Of a DNA stretch of 64,000 nucleotides, positions 60,732 through 64,000 are shown one piece after another. The notes under the pieces were generated by a model that worked only from the letters and a program-made list of their open reading frames with translations, was not told where the DNA came from and made no database searches. The translations under genes were made by a program, and so were the position numbers. The stretch is from Cyanobacteria bacterium REEB67 (GTDB taxonomy: Bacteria; Cyanobacteriota; Vampirovibrionia; Obscuribacterales; Obscuribacteraceae), in NCBI GenBank assembly GCA_018971775.1, contig JAGXAB010000006.1, positions 1-64,000 on the forward strand, read 5' to 3'. How positions within the stretch are numbered: position 1 is the first letter of the stretch; each line of letters begins with the position of its first letter.

Positions 60732-62282
60732 ATGATTCCCCAATTTCGCAATGAACCTTTTACGGATTTTACTCTGGCAGCAAACCAGGACGGCATGAAG
60801 GCCGCCCTCTCCAAAGTACGTGGTGAACTGGGCCAAAAATATCCCCTTGTCATAGGTGCCGAAAAAATAGAAACGGCCGACCAACTGGTCTCGACCAATC
60901 CGGCCAAGCCCAAAGAGATAATAGGCTCTTTTTCCAAAGCCAATACCGAACAAGCCGAACAGGCGATGCGCACAGCCCTGGCCGCCTTCGAAAGCTGGAA
61001 AAAAGTCTGCCCGAAAGAACGCGCCAGATATCTCTTCAGAGCCGCCGCCAAGATGCGCGCTCGCAAATTTGAACTCTGCTCCTGGCTCACTCTGGAAATC
61101 GGCAAAAGCTGGGCCGAGGCCGACGGCGACGTGGCCGAGGCAATCGACTTTTGCGAATATTACGGCCGTGAAATGATCCGCCTGGGCGAACCGCAGCCCG
61201 TAACCATTTTGCCCGGCGAAGAAACCGAACTCTATTACATCCCGCTAGGCGTAGGCCTGGTCATTCCGCCCTGGAATTTCCCCTTCGCCATCCTCGTCGG
61301 TATGACCATGGCCTCGGTCGTGGCCGGCAATACAGTCATTCTCAAACCCTCGAGCGAAACACCGGCAATAGCCTATCAACTGATTCGCATCCTTGAAGAG
61401 ATAGGTCTGCCCCAGGGCGTCGTCAACTTCTTGCCCGGCCCCGGGGCCAGCGTCGGCGACTACCTCGTCGCCCACCCCAAGACCCGCTATATCGCCTTTA
61501 CCGGCTCGAAGGAAGTCGGCCTGCGCATCAACGAAATGGCGGCAAAACCGCAAGCCGGCCAGCTCTGGATCAAAAGAGTAATTGCCGAAATGGGCGGCAA
61601 GGATTCTATTGTCGTCGATAAAGACTGCGATTTAGAGAGCGCCGCCGACGGCATCGTCGCTTCCGCTTTTGGCTTCCAGGGCCAGAAGTGCTCGGCTTGC
61701 TCGAGAGCGATCATCGATAAAGCAATCTACGACGAACTGGTCAAAAAAATCGTTGATCGCACCCGCGCTCTCAAAATGGGATCGCCGGAAGAGCGCACCA
61801 ACAACTATGGTCCGGTTAGCTCGAAGTCAGCCTACGAGAGCATTCTCGCTTATGTTGAAATCGCCAAAGGCGAGGGAAAAATCGAGTGCGGCGGCAATGT
61901 TGATACCAGAGATGGTGGCTTCTACATCGAGCCCACAGTCGTCTCCGGTGTCGGTCCCCAGGCGCGTATAGCCCAGGAAGAAATCTTCGGACCGGTCCTC
62001 GCCTTGATCAAAGCCGATGACTTCAGCCATGCTATCGAAATCGCCAACAATACCGAATTTGGTCTGACCGGTGCCGTCTACAGCAATAGCCGTGAGAATC
62101 TCGAGCGGGCCAGACGCGAATTTCACGTCGGCAACCTCTATCTCAATCGCAAGTGCACAGGCGCCATGGTCGGAGCTCATCCTTTCGGCGGCTTCAATAT
62201 GTCCGGCACGGATTCCAAGGCGGGCGGCCCCGATTACATTTTGCTCTTTACCCAGGGCAAATCTGTAGCGGAAAAGTTCTAG
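60732..62282 (+). CDS. pruA: delta-1-pyrroline-5-carboxylate dehydrogenase (ALDH family)
   Basis: 516 residues, RocA/PruA type, oxidising P5C to glutamate in proline and arginine breakdown. Catalytic Cys in GFQGQKCSACSR (about 319), oxyanion Asn in PPWNFPFAI, the Glu in AEMGGKDSIVV, and EEIFGPVLAL. The opening (ALSKVRGELGQKYPLVI) and the TGSKEVGLRINEMAA stretch favour P5C dehydrogenase over general ALDHs. A 7-bp hairpin (62283-62299) follows the stop but lacks a T-run. Confidence 0.92.
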   Translation: MIPQFRNEPFTDFTLAANQDGMKAALSKVRGELGQKYPLVIGAEKIETADQLVSTNPAKPKEIIGSFSKANTEQAEQAMRTALAAFESWKKVCPKERARYLFRAAAKMRARKFELCSWLTLEIGKSWAEADGDVAEAIDFCEYYGREMIRLGEPQPVTILPGEETELYYIPLGVGLVIPPWNFPFAILVGMTMASVVAGNTVILKPSSETPAIAYQLIRILEEIGLPQGVVNFLPGPGASVGDYLVAHPKTRYIAFTGSKEVGLRINEMAAKPQAGQLWIKRVIAEMGGKDSIVVDKDCDLESAADGIVASAFGFQGQKCSACSRAIIDKAIYDELVKKIVDRTRALKMGSPEERTNNYGPVSSKSAYESILAYVEIAKGEGKIECGGNVDTRDGGFYIEPTVVSGVGPQARIAQEEIFGPVLALIKADDFSHAIEIANNTEFGLTGAVYSNSRENLERARREFHVGNLYLNRKCTGAMVGAHPFGGFNMSGTDSKAGGPDYILLFTQGKSVAEKF

Positions 62283-62352
62283 GGCCGAGGTCCTTGGCCT
62301 TAGCAGTCTGGTAAACTAGATTTTTTGGAATCATTGACGTTAGGAGGACCTA

Positions 62353-62790
62353 ATGGCCGAGTCAATTAGCCTGATCAGACAGATAGCAGTCAGGGCAATT
62401 GTCACCGAAAATTTTAAGAGCCAGGTTGCCAACGAGATATTGCGCAACATTCAGCAAATCGACGCTGAGCTGCAGCAACTGGAATTCAAGGGGAAAAGAG
62501 CAATTTCCGACATCGAAAAGAAGTCGGGAGGAATTGTTTCGACCGATGCCCGCGTGCAGATCGAAACGATCCGCGGTCAGGTCGAGCAGGAAAAAATGCG
62601 TCTTTTACAATTGAAGGAAGAAATGCAAGGCCAGAACCAGGCTCTCAATGAATTGCCGGTCGGCTCCGTGGTCACGCAATTTACCGTTGAAAACCCGGTA
62701 GAAGTGCGGATCGGCGAAAACATCTTCCAGAGACTGGAAGGCGGTGAAATCCTCGTCAAAGATGGCATCATTCAGGAGATCAGAGTCTAA
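62353..62790 (+). CDS. YlqD-family protein
   Basis: 145 residues. A helical coiled-coil-like first half (FKSQVANEILRNIQQIDAELQQLEF, VEQEKMRLLQLKEEMQ) is followed by a small beta domain (LPVGSVVTQFTVENPVEVRIGENIF) and ends GGEILVKDGIIQEIR. This is the YlqD pattern known from Firmicutes and cyanobacteria, of unknown role. AGGAGG at ideal spacing. It ends at a strong terminator shared with the sigma-factor gene. Confidence 0.9.
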   Translation: MAESISLIRQIAVRAIVTENFKSQVANEILRNIQQIDAELQQLEFKGKRAISDIEKKSGGIVSTDARVQIETIRGQVEQEKMRLLQLKEEMQGQNQALNELPVGSVVTQFTVENPVEVRIGENIFQRLEGGEILVKDGIIQEIRV

Positions 62791-62811
62791 TTCAAAAAAA
62801 AGACCCTGGCA

Positions 62812-62842
62812 AAAAAGAGGAGCGCCGGGCGCTCCTCTTTTT
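62812..62842. terminator. bidirectional terminator between ylqD-like gene and sigma factor
   Basis: AAAAAGAGGAGCGC (62812-62825) pairs with GCGCTCCTCTTTTT (62829-62842), a 14-bp stem with a three-base loop and T/A runs on both sides. It serves two convergent genes. Confidence 0.95.
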
Positions 62843-62880
62843 ATTTGGACTGCTGATTAGATTAACGGCACGGTCTAACT

Positions 62881-63915
62881 TCAAGCTTCCAGATAATCCT
62901 TGAGCTGAGCGCCTTGATGCGATTGACGCAAAAAGCGCAGCGCTTTGATTTCGATTTGTCTGGTGCGCTCGCGGGTGATGCCGACGAGGCGACCCACCTG
63001 TTCGAGAGTGCGTGGCTTGCCGTCGTTCAGACCGAAGCGCAAAATGATAATCTCGCGCTCGCGCGGAGTGAGCATGGAGAGCACACCGCGGATGTCCTGC
63101 GAAAGCAGATTTTGTGCAGTCGAATCTTCTGGCGAAGCGCGGCTGGCATCTTCCACGACCTCGGCCAGCGAATTGTCATCCTCTTCTCCATAAGGAGTGT
63201 CGAGGGACAGAGGCGAGCGGTTGGCAGCGAGGATGTCGCGTACTTTTTCCACACTGATGCCCATGGCCTCGGCCAGCTCTTCGAGCGTCGGACGGCGATT
63301 GTTATCTTGTGAAAGTTTGCGCGTCACTTTGCGCAGATTGTTGATTGTCTCAACCATGTGCACAGGTACGCGAATAGTGCGCGATTTGTCGGCCAGTGCA
63401 CGGGTGATGCCCTGACGAATCCACCAGGTGGCGTAAGTCGAAAATTTGAAGCCTTTTTCGGCGTCGAACTTTTCGGCGGCGCGAATCAGACCGAGATTGC
63501 CTTCCTGGATCAAGTCCAGGAGCGGCAAACCGCGACCCTGATATTTCTTGGCGATACTGACGACGAGGCGCAAGTTTGCCTGCACAAGTTTTTTCTTGGC
63601 GAGTGAATCGCCCATCTGAATGCGTCTGGCCAGCTCTATTTCTTCAACGGCTGTGAGCAAACGGATGCGACCGATTGAACGCAGGTAAAACTGCACCGGG
63701 TCTTCACCGGCGGTGCTGATCAAACGGCCGCGCGCAGGCGTGATTTCGCTTTCTCCGCCAAAACCCTGGGCCTCTTCTTCCAAAGAATCAACGAGCTCAA
63801 AGTCTGCGGCAGCGCCGAGCGCCAGCGGTGCCTTGAGAGTATCGCCTGCGACTTCATCAAAGCCCAGCTCTTCAGATTCATATTCGATATTTACGCGAGC
63901 AGCTTTTCTTGCCAT
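62881..63915 (-). CDS. RNA polymerase sigma factor, RpoD/SigA type
   Basis: 344 residues. Region 1.2 is [29 protein letters not shown] (about 71-99). Region 2 is [24 protein letters not shown] through [20 protein letters not shown]. Region 3 and region 4 ([33 protein letters not shown]) follow. Region 1.1 is short and acidic, with no long non-conserved insert. It could be the primary sigma or a group 2 relative. Only 85 bases lie upstream in the window, without a clear promoter; the start has a weak ribosome site. Confidence 0.92.
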   Translation of the reverse strand: MARKAARVNIEYESEELGFDEVAGDTLKAPLALGAAADFELVDSLEEEAQGFGGESEITPARGRLISTAGEDPVQFYLRSIGRIRLLTAVEEIELARRIQMGDSLAKKKLVQANLRLVVSIAKKYQGRGLPLLDLIQEGNLGLIRAAEKFDAEKGFKFSTYATWWIRQGITRALADKSRTIRVPVHMVETINNLRKVTRKLSQDNNRRPTLEELAEAMGISVEKVRDILAANRSPLSLDTPYGEEDDNSLAEVVEDASRASPEDSTAQNLLSQDIRGVLSMLTPREREIIILRFGLNDGKPRTLEQVGRLVGITRERTRQIEIKALRFLRQSHQGAQLKDYLEA

Positions 63916-64000
63916 TTTTGTTTGCGGACCCTCTCCGCTGGTTATTGGATGCCTAATTACTTGTTGTGACGACTACAGATCGGATCGACGATTGAGGACG

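Noticed and set aside
1..64000. CRISPR arrays, prophage, insertion sequences
   Set aside because: No regularly spaced direct repeats, integrase, transposase or terminal inverted repeats were found; the repeats seen are coding low-complexity arrays.

Overview
The window looks like a chromosomal stretch from a Gram-negative-type bacterium of the non-photosynthetic cyanobacterial relatives (Melainabacteria/Vampirovibrionia, probably the Obscuribacterales). This placement is inferred from gene content and recalled protein resemblance, not from a search. Supporting traits are a DciA-type protein with a C-terminal zinc ribbon, a YlqD protein, an SpoIVB-S55-like secreted protein, TonB/ExbB/ExbD envelope genes, no photosynthesis genes, and many large secreted or membrane proteins rich in Pro, Ala, Ser and Gly. 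No phage, insertion sequence, integrase or CRISPR array was seen.

Layout. 0.1-5.5 kb: an RNase E/G with a His/Asp-rich tail and a radical SAM fusion protein. 5.8-10.8 kb: small unknown and secreted proteins, a PHP phosphoesterase with a YmdB-type phosphodiesterase, and an Hsp20 chaperone. 11-17.6 kb: an amino-acid permease translationally coupled to a 1,650-residue secreted S55-domain protein. 17.6-21.6 kb: three unknown secreted proteins and two tandem cyclophilins. 21.7-25.5 kb: ftsE-ftsX, a DciA-like gene, an SCP2-domain protein and aroE. 25.5-31.7 kb: exbD, exbB and two paralogous TonB-like proteins with unusual multi-membrane-span N-termini. 32-44 kb: a zinc-ribbon protein with a repeated LRSP motif, a sppA-yip1-miaA run, nicotinate phosphoribosyltransferase, a secreted Ada-type Cys-rich protein, and a 903-residue mosaic membrane protein. 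44-48.7 kb: a SpoIID protein, tRNA-Ser(UGA), TlyA, and a three-gene peptide-modification cluster. 49-53.8 kb: an alpha/beta hydrolase, a histone H1-like protein, an adenosine-deaminase-family protein and a third cyclophilin. 53.9-57.6 kb: ethanolamine ammonia-lyase genes eutB, eutC and eutA, with eutB divergent. 57.6-64 kb: a tiny secreted peptide, a thyA-folA-cytochrome c-aat operon, a P5C dehydrogenase, YlqD and the primary-type sigma factor.

The most interesting system is at 46.6-48.7 kb on the minus strand. A small secreted precursor ends in a tandem GKEGSCK repeat with two Cys. It is followed by a DUF692 (multinuclear non-heme iron oxidase) protein and a DUF2063-type partner. This is the architecture of bufferin/HvfA-like copper-binding RiPPs, here apparently in a lineage and with a core motif that I do not recognise as described. 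Second-tier candidates are the 903-residue protein (degenerate trypsin fold, DUF4388-like domain, zinc ribbon, membrane span, TonB-C-like domain), the LRSP-repeat protein, and the TonB-like proteins with membrane-embedded N-termini.

Several plus-strand starts are preceded at 35-47 bases by extended -10 promoter motifs of the form TGnTAgAAT. Strong terminators were seen at about 0.1, 10.8, 21.7 and 62.8 kb.
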